A DNA stretch of 64,000 nt from Cladorrhinum sp. PSN259. Lineage: Eukaryota; Ascomycota; Sordariomycetes; Sordariales; Podosporaceae. Both the position numbers and the translations under genes were made by a program. Position 1 is the first letter of the stretch, and each line of letters begins with the position of its first letter. Below, piece by piece: positions 48,241 to 58,529 of the stretch. The stretch lies in assembly GCA_033725935.1 (NCBI GenBank), contig MU867063.1, forward strand, positions 1 through 64,000, read 5' to 3'. A model generated the notes under the pieces. It was not told where the DNA came from, did not search any database, and was given only the letters and a program-made list of their open reading frames with translations.

Positions 48241-50187
48241 TTACTTAATCCTGATGACCTTGGGCTCCAGGTTGCCCTTTGCCTCGCATAACCGAACCCA
48301 ATTTGTCGACACTGTTGCCGGGCAAATGATGGTATACAGACCATCACTGTGCTCCCGCATCATAAACGCAATCTCTGTCCCTGAGCCTCGAAATAACATC
48401 ACAACCACAAATTTGTAATCGGGACTCGTCATCGAAGGTTCTTGAGGGCACCATCCACAGAGCCCACTCTCCGTTGCAAAGAAGTATGGGTCCTTTCCAC
48501 TTCCACAAAACAACGCTTTGTGTGCATGATCGAGACCCTCATATAACAACTCAACCTGCAATTCGTACCACGACTGGAGTTTTGGTGAATCGGGCCGAGG
48601 TTTCATAGAAGAGTCGAGGCATGCGCTCAAGAGGTCCTCCATTCTCAATAGCTCTATCTCCCAGTGTTCAGGAAGCATGCTAGGTGCTCCTGCCTGTTTG
48701 GCAGGAGGACAGTTGTTCCCCTCACCGCGCAGACTCCGCCATAGAGGATCGATACCGCCCCTTCCATCAGCCCACCAGCTCGCTGCGTCCTGGGCCCGTT
48801 TGTATAATCCCATTATGTCAGCGACGGCGGGTGTTGTTGAGCTGGGGATAGGAAGAGTCTCAACCACGACATCAATGACGGTGGCATCCGTTGTGAGAAC
48901 GTCACCATTTTCAATGGTCAGAATATGGTCCGGTCGTTTCTCGTTGCTCCCAATCAGCGCACCCGAGAGACTGAACGCATAATGTTTCGTTGAATATGAT
49001 AGATCCCAAACCCAGGATGGTGTACTGGCCGAAGCAGACCATGGGATAGTCGGATAAGTCAAATATCTCAACCTGTCCCCATTCCGGCGCAACACAGAAG
49101 CAGTGGCGTCTTTGTACACCTCACCCATGGTCTTTGCGTAATTTGGAGCCAACTCATCCCGCTCAACACTCTCAAGGAGACCAAACAAGCCGTATATCTT
49201 GTCTCGGGGATCGGTTGCCTGAGCAAATTTAGTTGACAGTAGAGCAAGTAGCAAAGGAAGGGATCCGCATTCTTGGACATGCGCCCGGATTGTGTTTAGC
49301 CCAACCAAAGGAGAGTCGTCCATGCATTTCAGGAAGTCAGCATAGACGTACTCTTCCTTTTTACTCGACCAATTGATATTTTTCCGAGCAGTGCCCAAAT
49401 ATTCGTAAAACTCACTCCACCGTGCCTCCTCAAACCCAGTCACAACACGAGGTCCGGCATTGCAAGAAGCTAGTGCCAGCTCCTGTATAATCCATAATCT
49501 CGAGAACCATTGCCGGCCAAGCATGATGGTCAGGGCCCTCACAAGCCGCTGTGGCGGCACCGTAGTGTCACCAATCTTATCACCAGCGTAACCGTCCCGA
49601 ATAGCAGCAAGCGCATAGCCACTCTCATCCTGATCTGGACCGAGCCAAATGCAGACGTCACTCGCGGACGAATATATGTCGGCCATGAGGGGCAGCTGGG
49701 TTGACTTTTCCTGGTTGCTGTCTTGTCTGATACATATTGCATCGATCCAGAATCTCTTTGACTCATGGCTATCTCTCAAGTGTGCCAATGCTTCGAACAG
49801 TTGCTCGCCCACTGTGGTGATACCGCCATTGATCCATATTGCGTATCTGCGTTGAGCAGGAGGGCCCCAGGTATATGATAGCGCACAAAAGCCGCCATTT
49901 TCGGTGACGGCACTTTGGAGATTGATGTTTTCCAGGGTGCAGACAATAGGACTGGACCAAGTGCCCGGCTGCAAGGTCAAAATTCGAATCTCGCAATGTT
50001 TAAGAGGACCATTTGGATAGGGTGCTGCATCAAGGACCTTGATAAGGGAATCCCTGGGTGAGCGGGAGCTGAGGATGTCTTGCGGATTGATCAGGGCAGA
50101 CAGGGACCGGTTGGGCTTCCATGTTCGAGGAAGGTCTTGATGCCAGAAAACCCTTGCACAAAGCTGATTCCAGCATTCGGTATCCAT
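48241..50187 (-). CDS. HET-domain (heterokaryon incompatibility) protein, 648 aa
   Basis: A single open frame runs from the first ATG (50187, MDTECWNQL) to a stop at 48241; 15 further in-frame codons upstream lack an ATG. The HET domain is plain: FCALSYTWGPP (about 98-108), then FWIDAICIRQDSNQEKSTQL, YSSASDVCIWLGP and SRLWIIQELALA, the three conserved blocks of PF06985. The C-terminal 300 residues have the usual variable region (DPRDKIYGLFGLL, then a late domain). HET proteins act in nonself recognition after hyphal fusion and trigger cell death; many genomes carry dozens, most untested. No partner NLR or het-s-like gene is next to it. An upstream exon beginning near 50263 is conceivable but its splice is poor. 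It is divergent from NTH1. Confidence 0.9.
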   Translation of the reverse strand: MDTECWNQLCARVFWHQDLPRTWKPNRSLSALINPQDILSSRSPRDSLIKVLDAAPYPNGPLKHCEIRILTLQPGTWSSPIVCTLENINLQSAVTENGGFCALSYTWGPPAQRRYAIWINGGITTVGEQLFEALAHLRDSHESKRFWIDAICIRQDSNQEKSTQLPLMADIYSSASDVCIWLGPDQDESGYALAAIRDGYAGDKIGDTTVPPQRLVRALTIMLGRQWFSRLWIIQELALASCNAGPRVVTGFEEARWSEFYEYLGTARKNINWSSKKEEYVYADFLKCMDDSPLVGLNTIRAHVQECGSLPLLLALLSTKFAQATDPRDKIYGLFGLLESVERDELAPNYAKTMGEVYKDATASVLRRNGDRLRYLTYPTIPWSASASTPSWVWDLSYSTKHYAFSLSGALIGSNEKRPDHILTIENGDVLTTDATVIDVVVETLPIPSSTTPAVADIMGLYKRAQDAASWWADGRGGIDPLWRSLRGEGNNCPPAKQAGAPSMLPEHWEIELLRMEDLLSACLDSSMKPRPDSPKLQSWYELQVELLYEGLDHAHKALFCGSGKDPYFFATESGLCGWCPQEPSMTSPDYKFVVVMLFRGSGTEIAFMMREHSDGLYTIICPATVSTNWVRLCEAKGNLEPKVIRIK

Positions 50188-51025
50188 CGGAAAGTCAAAC
50201 TTGGAACAACCTGTACCTTGCTGCCTACGCAAGTCTGGTCAGTGAGGATGGAGCGAAGCGGGCACTTTCCATTTCATCGACCAATGGCTCGTTTGAACCC
50301 CACTTGTCCGTGGACCAATGGCACTCTAGAAACTCGGTGAATGGGGCTGTAATCGGTAGGGAACTTGGAACTCCCCAATCATGACAATCCTCTGTGACTA
50401 CGATGAACCACCTTGTTGTTATAACCACCCAATCCTGCCCCTTCTCGAGTGGCTGACATAAAAATGGCAGTTTCTTTGCTCAAGCTTGGCTGAAGGGTGG
50501 GCCGGCGAGTTCGCATTTGGTCAACTTGTCTGCCGTAAAAGAGGAATGCCAACCCAGTTTCGACCACCTAAACGTGACCCTCCCTGAGCGCTTTCTGCTG
50601 GTAGTCAACGAAGTGTGAGCCTTGTTACCGGCTCTTCTTGACGGTGACTACCCACTAGTCCTCACTCATAGCGACCTCAATGAGATGAGCACCAATGTTA
50701 TTCAAGACAACTAATCAGTCGCCCCTCGATGACCTGAAGTCAAGCTGAGGGGAGGATGCTCCACCCACCCAATAACATCCAGGTTACACGACGCTAATCT
50801 TGATCTACCCTAGCTCCGCCATCCCTCCGAACCCGACAGTCTGGGCCAACCAAACGCCACGCAGGACGAGCCAAGCTCCAAATTTACTCACCATTATGTA
50901 ACGGGCAAAAGGGGGGTTTTCCGTCGGCCTGGAAACCAGCGGGCAACAACCTGGAACTTCTGTTCCTTCCCCACCAACTTCAGTACCCTACCAAACAACT
51001 TCAAAGGTGGGTACAAACAGCAACA
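50188..51025. other. Divergent promoter region, HET/NTH1
   Basis: 840 bases between divergent start codons. The last 200 bases before NTH1 are C-rich with CCAAC/CCACC words. No further gene is seen. Confidence 0.5.
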
Positions 51026-53098
51026 ATGAGGACCTCACGCGTCGCGAAAGAAACGGCGCGACTATTCGACTCGACACCGTCGGCCGTGCCTCTTCGGCGG
51101 TCAACACGAACCGCGCTCGCCCGGTTTTCATACAACAACAACAACGCCACCTCGAGTACAAGTGCTGCATCCTCAGTCAAAGCAGATGAAGATATCGACG
51201 AGGAAGTTACCTTTGGTACAGATATCGAAGATGCAGTCAAGACGGAGCGAACAACGACAACAACGCGCAAGCGAAAGCGCACCACTGCGGCGACATCATC
51301 ATCAACACCAACAACAATAACCCCCGATTCAATCGCAACATCATCAACCCTGCGTCGCACCTCATCTCGAATAAGAACAGAAAACATCAAACCGGAACCA
51401 GTAGAAGATGAGGAAGTCAAACCGACCCCGCGCACATCCTCACGGGCCAAACCCTCCTCCTCCCGTACCGCTACAGTCAAGCGAGAAGCATCCTCCCCGT
51501 CCCCATCTTCATCCCTCCCAGAAACCAAACCGAAGGTGTCACGCAAACAACCAGCCCGCACCACAGCAAACGGCACTATCCTTCCCCCAACAAATTGGGA
51601 AGAAATCTACAGCCTAGTAAAAGAAATGCGCCTCAACGGCCCCGCCAAAAACGCAGCAGTAGACACAATGGGCTGCGAACGTCTGGCTCTCCCAACAGCA
51701 ACAGCCAAGGACCGGCGCTTCCACACCTTGGTCGCGCTCATGCTCTCCTCGCAAACAAAGGACACGGTGAACGCAGAAGCAATGAAGCGCCTGCACCGCG
51801 AACTACCCCCCTACGAGGAAGGACAGCCACCGGGATTGAATCTGCAAAACATGATCGCCTGTCCTGCTGATAAGCTAAACGAATTAATCGGTAAAGTTGG
51901 CTTCCATAACAACAAGACCAAGTACCTGCAACAGACGGCTGTTATTCTCAGAGACAAATTTGGCGGGGACATTCCGCCTACGATTGAGGGACTGACAAGT
52001 CTACCGGGTGTGGGGCCCAAGATGGCGCACCTGTGCATGAGCGCCGAAAACGGGTGGAATAGAGTCGAGGGTATAGGTGTTGATGTGCACGTTCATCGTA
52101 TTACGAACCTGTGGGGGTGGCAGAACCCCCCCTCCAAGAGTCCTGAGGAGACGCGAATGGCGCTGCAGAGTTGGTTACCAAAAGAAAAATGGAAAGAGAT
52201 CAATTGGTTGCTGGTCGGGCTTGGTCAGAGCGTTTGTTTGCCGCAGGGGAGGAAATGTGGAGATTGCGAGGTTGGGCTGAAGGGATTGTGTAAGAGTGCC
52301 GATAGGGGAAAGGTTAATGAGGGGAGAAGGAGGAGGGAACGGATGGGAGTTGAGGCCAAGGTTGAAGAGGAGGATATTGAAATGACTATTAAAGAGGAGA
52401 AGAAGGAGGAGAGTGTTGGTGCTGATGAGGGATTGGTGGCTGTTAAGAAGGAGGAAGGGGTTGAAGAGGAGGACGAGGTTGGGGATGTCGAGATGGTTAA
52501 GGTTGAGGAAGCTCCAGGTGCTCCAGTACTAACCCCCAAGGAAGAGGAAACTGTGGCGATCAAGACCGAAAGGACATCTCTCGGTGTATCTCCTATGGTG
52601 ATTAAGAAAGAGGGTGATTCGGCCGACCAAGACCTGGAAATGATCGAAGCAAGAGATGACCAATCTCAAGTCAAAAAAGAAGAACCATACGACGAAGATA
52701 TCGAAATGGCCGACGTTGAAGTGAAACCAGACGACGTGGTCAAAGAAGAGCAAGAAGCGTTCACCGACGCGAATATTAAAGTACGACAAGTGTTGATGAA
52801 GCAGGAGGAACAAGATACCGTCATGCCGTCTACTGAACCAAAGATTGAGAGGGAAGATACCGTTGGGCGGCAGATTAGGGTTAAGAATGAGCAGCAGCAG
52901 CAAAATGCTATTAACGCCAACGGAAATGGTAGTACTAGTGCTGTTGACGGGAGTACTAATGATGATGATGTCAAGATCAAAAAGGAGGAAAGTGCCGCCG
53001 CGGTGAATATGGGGGATGTAAAGGTCAAGACTGCTGATGATGCTGAGGAAAAGGAGGAGGAAGGGAAGGAGAAGAAAAGGATTAAGCAAGAAGAGTAA
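51026..53098 (+). CDS. Endonuclease III homologue with long acidic tail, 690 aa
   Basis: One uninterrupted frame of 690 codons. Residues about 190-430 form the base-excision-repair glycosylase/AP lyase of the Nth/NTH1 family: ALMLSSQTKD, a helix-hairpin-helix LPGVGPKMA with the catalytic lysine K332, the GVDVHVHRI segment with the conserved aspartate D353, and a 4Fe-4S loop C404-x6-C411-x2-C414-x7-C422; bacterial and human enzymes have x5 in the last gap. It removes oxidised pyrimidines in nucleus and/or mitochondria. The N-terminal 180 residues are Ser/Thr/Arg-rich; the first 35 (RTSRVAKETARLF) could be a mitochondrial presequence. The 260-residue tail is acidic and repetitive, with repeated KxE motifs such as VKKEE, IKKEG and IKQEE. 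Typical NTH1 proteins are 300-400 aa, so the tail is unusually long. Confidence 0.93.
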   Translation: MRTSRVAKETARLFDSTPSAVPLRRSTRTALARFSYNNNNATSSTSAASSVKADEDIDEEVTFGTDIEDAVKTERTTTTTRKRKRTTAATSSSTPTTITPDSIATSSTLRRTSSRIRTENIKPEPVEDEEVKPTPRTSSRAKPSSSRTATVKREASSPSPSSSLPETKPKVSRKQPARTTANGTILPPTNWEEIYSLVKEMRLNGPAKNAAVDTMGCERLALPTATAKDRRFHTLVALMLSSQTKDTVNAEAMKRLHRELPPYEEGQPPGLNLQNMIACPADKLNELIGKVGFHNNKTKYLQQTAVILRDKFGGDIPPTIEGLTSLPGVGPKMAHLCMSAENGWNRVEGIGVDVHVHRITNLWGWQNPPSKSPEETRMALQSWLPKEKWKEINWLLVGLGQSVCLPQGRKCGDCEVGLKGLCKSADRGKVNEGRRRRERMGVEAKVEEEDIEMTIKEEKKEESVGADEGLVAVKKEEGVEEEDEVGDVEMVKVEEAPGAPVLTPKEEETVAIKTERTSLGVSPMVIKKEGDSADQDLEMIEARDDQSQVKKEEPYDEDIEMADVEVKPDDVVKEEQEAFTDANIKVRQVLMKQEEQDTVMPSTEPKIEREDTVGRQIRVKNEQQQQNAINANGNGSTSAVDGSTNDDDVKIKKEESAAAVNMGDVKVKTADDAEEKEEEGKEKKRIKQEE

Positions 53099-53376
53099 GG
53101 TAGTTTAGTTTCAGAGCCAAAATATATACCGTCCAATCTAGACCTACATACCTAGGCGCAGTATTTATGGACTTTATTTTCTTCTCTAATATACCCCCCA
53201 AAAAAATTCCTTGAACTCGACAAAGAAACCGGCCGTTTCGGGCAATCCATTCCCGCTTGCGCCTCTTAATAAATGAATAAACAATCCACATGTATTTATG
53301 CACAATGTATGTTATGTTACCCAAACTTTTATTTTGCTACTTATTTGCATCTAACTTTAATATGCCATCTCCCTTA

Positions 53377-53405
53377 TACCCTACCCTACCCTACCCTACC
53401 CTACC
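53377..53405. repeat. (TACCC)5 microsatellite
   Basis: Five perfect TACCC units plus a partial one. The unit is five bases and lacks the second A of the fungal telomere repeat CCCTAA, so it is a simple repeat and not telomeric. Confidence 0.9.
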
Positions 53406-53582
53406 TACTGTACATACAATTTTCGGTCCAGTGGTGAGTGAGGTGGTGGGTGCCATCGCAATGCAACCTAACCCTTTCTTTCCATACATAGAAGTGGGGG
53501 TTCCCACCTAGGTACATTACATATGTACGGCCGAGCTTCTACCTAACCAAAAAGGGCTGCATGGAACCCCCCCGGGGGCCGA

Positions 53583-53600
53583 CCCCCCCCCCCCCCCCCC
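53583..53600. repeat. C18 homopolymer
   Basis: Eighteen C residues, preceded at 53567-53580 by a C7G5 block and followed by TCTCCCCCC. Homopolymers this long are also common sites of sequencing length error. Confidence 0.9.
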
Positions 53601-54645
53601 TCTCCCCCCATGTGCCCATTTAAAAAGTTTACCCCAGTTTTTAACAATTCTTTAGTGCGAATGGAGTCATGCAAGATACGATATCGGAGTACGTATACGT
53701 ATACCTACACTAGTATACACCCACCTAAGCTTACCGAGCGTCCCACCTCGCTTCTGCTTTGCTTGCGTCCTTGATAACGGGTCATTACGCGGGCCCGCCT
53801 GTGCAGGACCGACCGCAGGCCGCAGGCGGACCCTGTGTGATCCCATCAATGATCTGATTTCAATCTCGTCATTCTCGTCATATGGGAGTCACCGCCAGAT
53901 CAGCAATCATACATCCACAGTCATCACCTGCTTTTTCACGTCTTGCCAACAATGATACTTGCACATTTAAGGACAAGCGCTCATGATAATAAAATATGTA
54001 ATTTAATGGTCTAGATGCAATTGTAATTGTGACCAAGCTGGCCACTCTATGGCGGTCTCAGAACTGTCTCTCTTCATTGAGAAAAATAGTCGAATAACAA
54101 GTTAAAAAAAAATCCCATCCATTTCCTTTAAGCGCCTTTCTTCTCCGTGAAAATAAAAAGTCCATATCCGCCCCCAGGTTACTCCGTGCCAAAATATATT
54201 ATGGAGTCGAGGAAGGTTCAGTGCCTCTCTCTGTCCTCCGCTGCTTGCGCCTAAATTGAATCAGAAGTGTGGGTGTAGTGTTGGTGTAAGGTGTTGAGTG
54301 AGGTGAGCCTTCTGCCCCAAAGTCCATTCATATGTGAAGCGTGGGGGTCGGTGGTGGTGAAGTTGCATGCGCGGGTTGCAGACGGAATGGTCGCTGGTGC
54401 GCATAAAATACGTACGAAAACAGTCGGGATGATGTATGCGCGATTCGTCTTAGACGGAGCGGAGTTTTGCTTCGGTGATACTGGCATGGAGCCAAAAAGA
54501 CGGAGTTAAACGCATTTAAGAAAAGGAGGATGCCGGATGTTCGGCGGCGGTGGTAATGTTAGGAAACGAGGCGCATACGGATCAAAAGGTTAAACTCGCG
54601 ATTCGAGTGGTGTGTTGTCGCTGCAACGACATCTGATTTCAGAAT

Positions 54646-54972
54646 TTAGACGCCCTTGATAACTTGGGTCCGCTCCTTGTTAAGCTGCATGGCATTTTGC
54701 TCGAACGCCTCCTTCTTGCACTTTTGTTGGAGAGCCAAAAGGTTAGCCACTATGTCTTCTGAAAGCACATCTGACAATCCCACGAGCCACCACTGCGAGG
54801 GGTCAATAAGGTATTCGGTCGAACTTACGTCCTCCAAGCCCTGACATCTGTGATCCTCCAGCAAACGGTGAAGGCTGCAGTAATGCCCTTTGCAGAAATC
54901 GCAGTCCCCAGAGATTCTCTGTGCAACTGTTCTGCAGTTCTCGAAAGAACACCTGATCTTCTTGGCGGCCAT
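54646..54972 (-). CDS. Small AN1-type zinc-finger protein, 72 aa
   Basis: Exons 54972-54829 and 54720-54646 (GTAAGT donor, AAAAG acceptor) give 72 residues. The AN1 ligand pattern is complete: C8, C13, C24, C27, C32, H35, H41, C43 in IRCSFENC, GDCDFCKGHYCSLH and EDHRC. The first pair is C-x4-C, slightly wider than the usual C-x2-C. The second exon adds a charged helix (KKEAFEQNAMQLNKERTQVI). Longer AN1 proteins (ZFAND1/2, Cuz1) link stress and the proteasome/Cdc48; short single-finger versions like this are common in fungi without known function. The intron follows immediately after the finger (GLED), which supports the junction. In the window this is the complete gene. Confidence 0.92.
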   Translation of the reverse strand: MAAKKIRCSFENCRTVAQRISGDCDFCKGHYCSLHRLLEDHRCQGLEDVSSTEYLIDPSQWWLVGLSDVLSEDIVANLLALQQKCKKEAFEQNAMQLNKERTQVIKGV

Positions 54973-57900
54973 TTCGTGTGATTTTGTGACTCGACGGAAA
55001 TATGGATGTGGTCTCGATCGGGCGTGTCGGTAGTAGACAGAGTAGATCGCAACGTAAGGTAGATGAGGTGGGTGGCAGCAACCGACGCCAAAGGAAAACA
55101 ACAACCGAAATTGGGAGTGTGATGTCGAGGGGAAGTGGAAAAGGCGCAAGAGGCAGCCGAGGGAGAAGGGATGGGTATTATAGATCGGCCGGAGGCAGAG
55201 AAGACAACAAGGCGCTCACGTGGTGTTATCCCGGGAAATGGTGGCCAACTAAACAACAAGCGAGCACAGACAAGCGCAATTGGAAATAGCTGGAAACCGT
55301 TCGAGTCGGGTGGCCGATTCGCCGTGGTGAGGCAAGGCGAACAGAGCCAAAGGCGCAAACCGGGAAGTACCTGGGTACAGGCGCAACCTGGGAAGTTGTG
55401 ACTTGTCGAATGCAGGCGACCAGGCCCGTCGATGACGGCAGGGGGGAAAGAGCGGCCGTGGCCCAATTGGATTAGGCTGGTGCTTGCATGGCTTCCCTTG
55501 CAATGCGCCGGACTTTGGTGGGCGTGATCAAAGCCGTTGGTATCGACGGGCACCACTTTACCTTTTTCAGGAATCGAAAGCTGCCACCGGCTGCGGCTGC
55601 GGGCTGGCCGTTTAAAAAGAAAGACAACCATAATAATGAATGCTCATCAAGTCACTTCCGGAAGGTATCGGGTACTTGTGGACCCTTCAGGGTGCTTTTG
55701 TCTGTTGTGGAACATGGGACAGCACACATTTCATCTCTCGTCTGGATGGCGGATGCCCTTCGTCATATGGAGAAAAAAAAAACCATTGCATGCTGCTGTA
55801 GGCTGAATGAGGAAATTGCACATATTGCTGGTTTGCTCTTTTGGGCAGGCATGCTTCAGCATCATGTAAAGCATTGGCGCCTTGACCACATGCAACTCAA
55901 ATTTGCTGACCGCCCTGCGAGAGCTTCGAGGCTGCCAGTGTTAACTCTTTCTGTTTCTTCTAAAATGTCTCAGAACACCACCACCTTCGCCGACCATCGA
56001 AAGATCTAATTATTGGGCGGCAGAGAGAGAGACATACATGAAAAAACCTTCGTCAATATTCCCTCAACATCTCAGCCATCCGACCAAACTGTTTTATGAT
56101 CTACGTTATCGGATGAGCGTCTGGCGTTGCATCCGCGGGATCGCACATCACCAAAAGCAGAAGAAATCACCTGGGACACAAGGCCAATCACGAGAGCACA
56201 GAAGTAGAAGGCACAAGCACAAATCTGGAAGCGGATCGCTCACCGACAAGTCTGTTGCCGACACACGCGGGACACCGAGATACAACCGGATCCGATAAAG
56301 AACAGTTTCTGCTCTTTTCAACAAGCATCCTCCATGTCACGTCAGTCCTGCGTCAGCGAGCGAACTCTTATTATTTCCTGATGAGCGCCTTGGCCGCCAC
56401 AAAGTGCCTATTGATTGCGCGCGGTTGTTTGCAGTTTGGATTCTGGCATCATGATGGCGGCTGTCTGCATATCCAACCACCACATCTCCTTCTCCCTCAC
56501 ATCACACCGCAACCCACACTCCGGTGGAGGGGCAGGAACGCCACACTGGACTTTTATGCCAAAAGATGCTTGCATGTGACCATGTTAAGCCAGTCATCAC
56601 CTGCAGAAGACCACTTCGAATTAAGGAGGGATAGATGCAGCTAGCATCTTGCAGCCCAACCCTCCAAGGGGATGCCGAGCCGATGCACCCCTTCAAAGTC
56701 ATTGGCGCTTCTCCAAATGCTTCCGTGTTGTCGCACTTCGGGGCCGTAAAAGCGGGCGGGCGGCCCACTTCTCACCGCCGGCCTCCCGTCCAAGCATCCG
56801 GAACCACAAACCGCCATTCTTCCTTTCCCTCGGCTTATCCCCTTTTGTCCGACCACCGGACTCTTTGCTTTTTTTTTTCCCTCCCTTCCATTCTTTGCCG
56901 GCCGCGTATTTTATCTTCATGCAGTAAAACTAAATCAATCTCCCAGAGCGAATCGTCGACGACCACGATCTACCAGTTCCCGACCGGTCCGAGGTTATCG
57001 CCTTCGCTTGCTGGTCCTTGTCGATCCCCAGCTTTACAGGTTGTAACCCACCGGATATGTGCACATCATTTTCTCGGCATCCTTCATTCGGATCAAAGCC
57101 GCCCGACCGATCGTCGAGTAATCTAGACGGTCAAACTCATCTGAAATACGCAGGTCTCACACACCACGCGCAAGCAATATAAATCCTCATGGATGACTCC
57201 TTGCGCCACCACATCACCCTAGGTCCTGTTCCGCAACATCCATATCACATATCACGCCTAACACATTATGTTTTTTGCTGCTGACTAGGATATCACGCTG
57301 TATCCTGCATGTCATCAATCTGCTGACCACCTTTACGCCAAATTGATAGTCTTCAAGGTAGTACAAGCCCAAACTACTTCAGTGATTAGTACCAGAACAT
57401 AATCGATAGAGTAGCTGCCAAGCTAGATAGTACAAAAGCCGAAGTTTAAATGAGTTGAATCGGACTTTAAAAGCGTGGCAAGTATATGTACTTGAGGTTT
57501 CGGGACGTTACACACGACTGGTTTGTTAAAGTAAAGCACACGTCAAACCGCGGATCGCAAGTGTGATCCCTTGGACTAAATAAGCTGTGCGCCCCTACAC
57601 TACATCCGACTCGTGCCGGATGGACGGAAAGGGTTTGATGGGGAATGGGGGAAATGTTCTGGGACGCGACCGGATATAGTGTTGTGCCACCAGGAGTTTA
57701 GAAAGGGAGCCCGTCTGAACATCACTCAATTTGTCTACTTGTACATACAACTTATCTTCTTCTTCCATCTTCATCTTCTGCTCTTCTGTCTACTACACGA
57801 CAAAAATAGCCGGCGTATATTATCCCTCAATAGTCTTTAACTATATACCGTTTTTCAATGCGTCCACTCAAAAGATATCCGTCGTCTGCCTTGTAGCTCG

Positions 57901-58529
57901 TTAACTTGTACACATCTATGGACCTTCTACAAGTCTACAAGTACGGGTTTTCTGCATAAACCTTGAAGTATCCCATCAAAACAAAAAAACAAAAAACACA
58001 CACACACACACACACACACATGATATCAAAAACACCTGGACAGGTTTCATCCGAATTTTAATTTTAATTTCTTGGGGGGTTCTAGTGTAGGGATTGCTAC
58101 TAGTAAGCTATGTAGGTACATGTGCTGTACAAGAAAAGAAAGAACATGCCCCTAAAATCTCCATGTTCTCCCCTGAACATGAAAGATTCAATATCAAAAG
58201 CCATTTTACCGCGTATACAGTAAAATTAATCAAAATCAACTATCAAAACCAAGTTCTATGCCACCAAACCATGTTCGCCAGCAATGCCCTCCAAGAGGCC
58301 CCCTCAGATTTCAAATGCCAGCCTCGACTCACGGGAAACGGCATTTACACAGACATGACACACATATCAACATGTTGCAACGTTTACGTGTTTACCAAAT
58401 CTTTCTTGTGCTTTGTGAGAGTTTTTTCTTCTTCTTCAGTTGCTAATCACTACAGTTATACAAAGGTTATCCTGTCCCAGAAAACAGCACATGGCTCAAA
58501 AATACACATGATAACAACAAATTGGTTGA
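54973..58529. other. 3.6 kb intergenic region
   Basis: No protein gene could be supported. Open frames at 55488-56009 (+, 173 codons), 56635-57126 (+, 163 codons) and 54825-55631 (-, 268 codons, overlapping the AN1 gene) lack domain features. A pyrimidine tract at 56868-56896 looks promoter-like but no convincing start follows. (CA)12 lies at 57997-58020. Confidence 0.4.
57997..58020. repeat. (CA)12 microsatellite
   Basis: Twelve perfect CA units after an A-rich stretch, about 500 bases beyond the ADH stop codon. Non-coding. Confidence 0.95.

Larger units (their letters stand above)
53099..54645. other. 1.5 kb intergenic region with simple repeats
   Basis: 3' flanks of NTH1 (+) and the AN1 gene (-), which converge. 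Contains (TACCC)5, a C18 run, the word CCTACACTAG at 53704-53713 and GTATAC repeats near 53697. No gene is supported. Confidence 0.5.

Noticed and set aside
53377..53405. CCCTA repeats as an interstitial telomere
   Set aside because: The unit is five bases (TACCC), not the six-base CCCTAA of fungal telomeres.
54825..55631. 268-codon reverse-strand frame
   Set aside because: Overlaps the AN1 finger gene out of phase and is Ser/Pro/Leu-rich without domain motifs.
55488..56009. 173-codon + strand frame
   Set aside because: No domain, mixed composition, and no supporting splice or neighbour evidence.
56635..57126. 163-codon + strand frame with a pyrimidine tract
   Set aside because: Runs through a promoter-like CT tract; composition Ser/Pro-rich from that tract, no motif.
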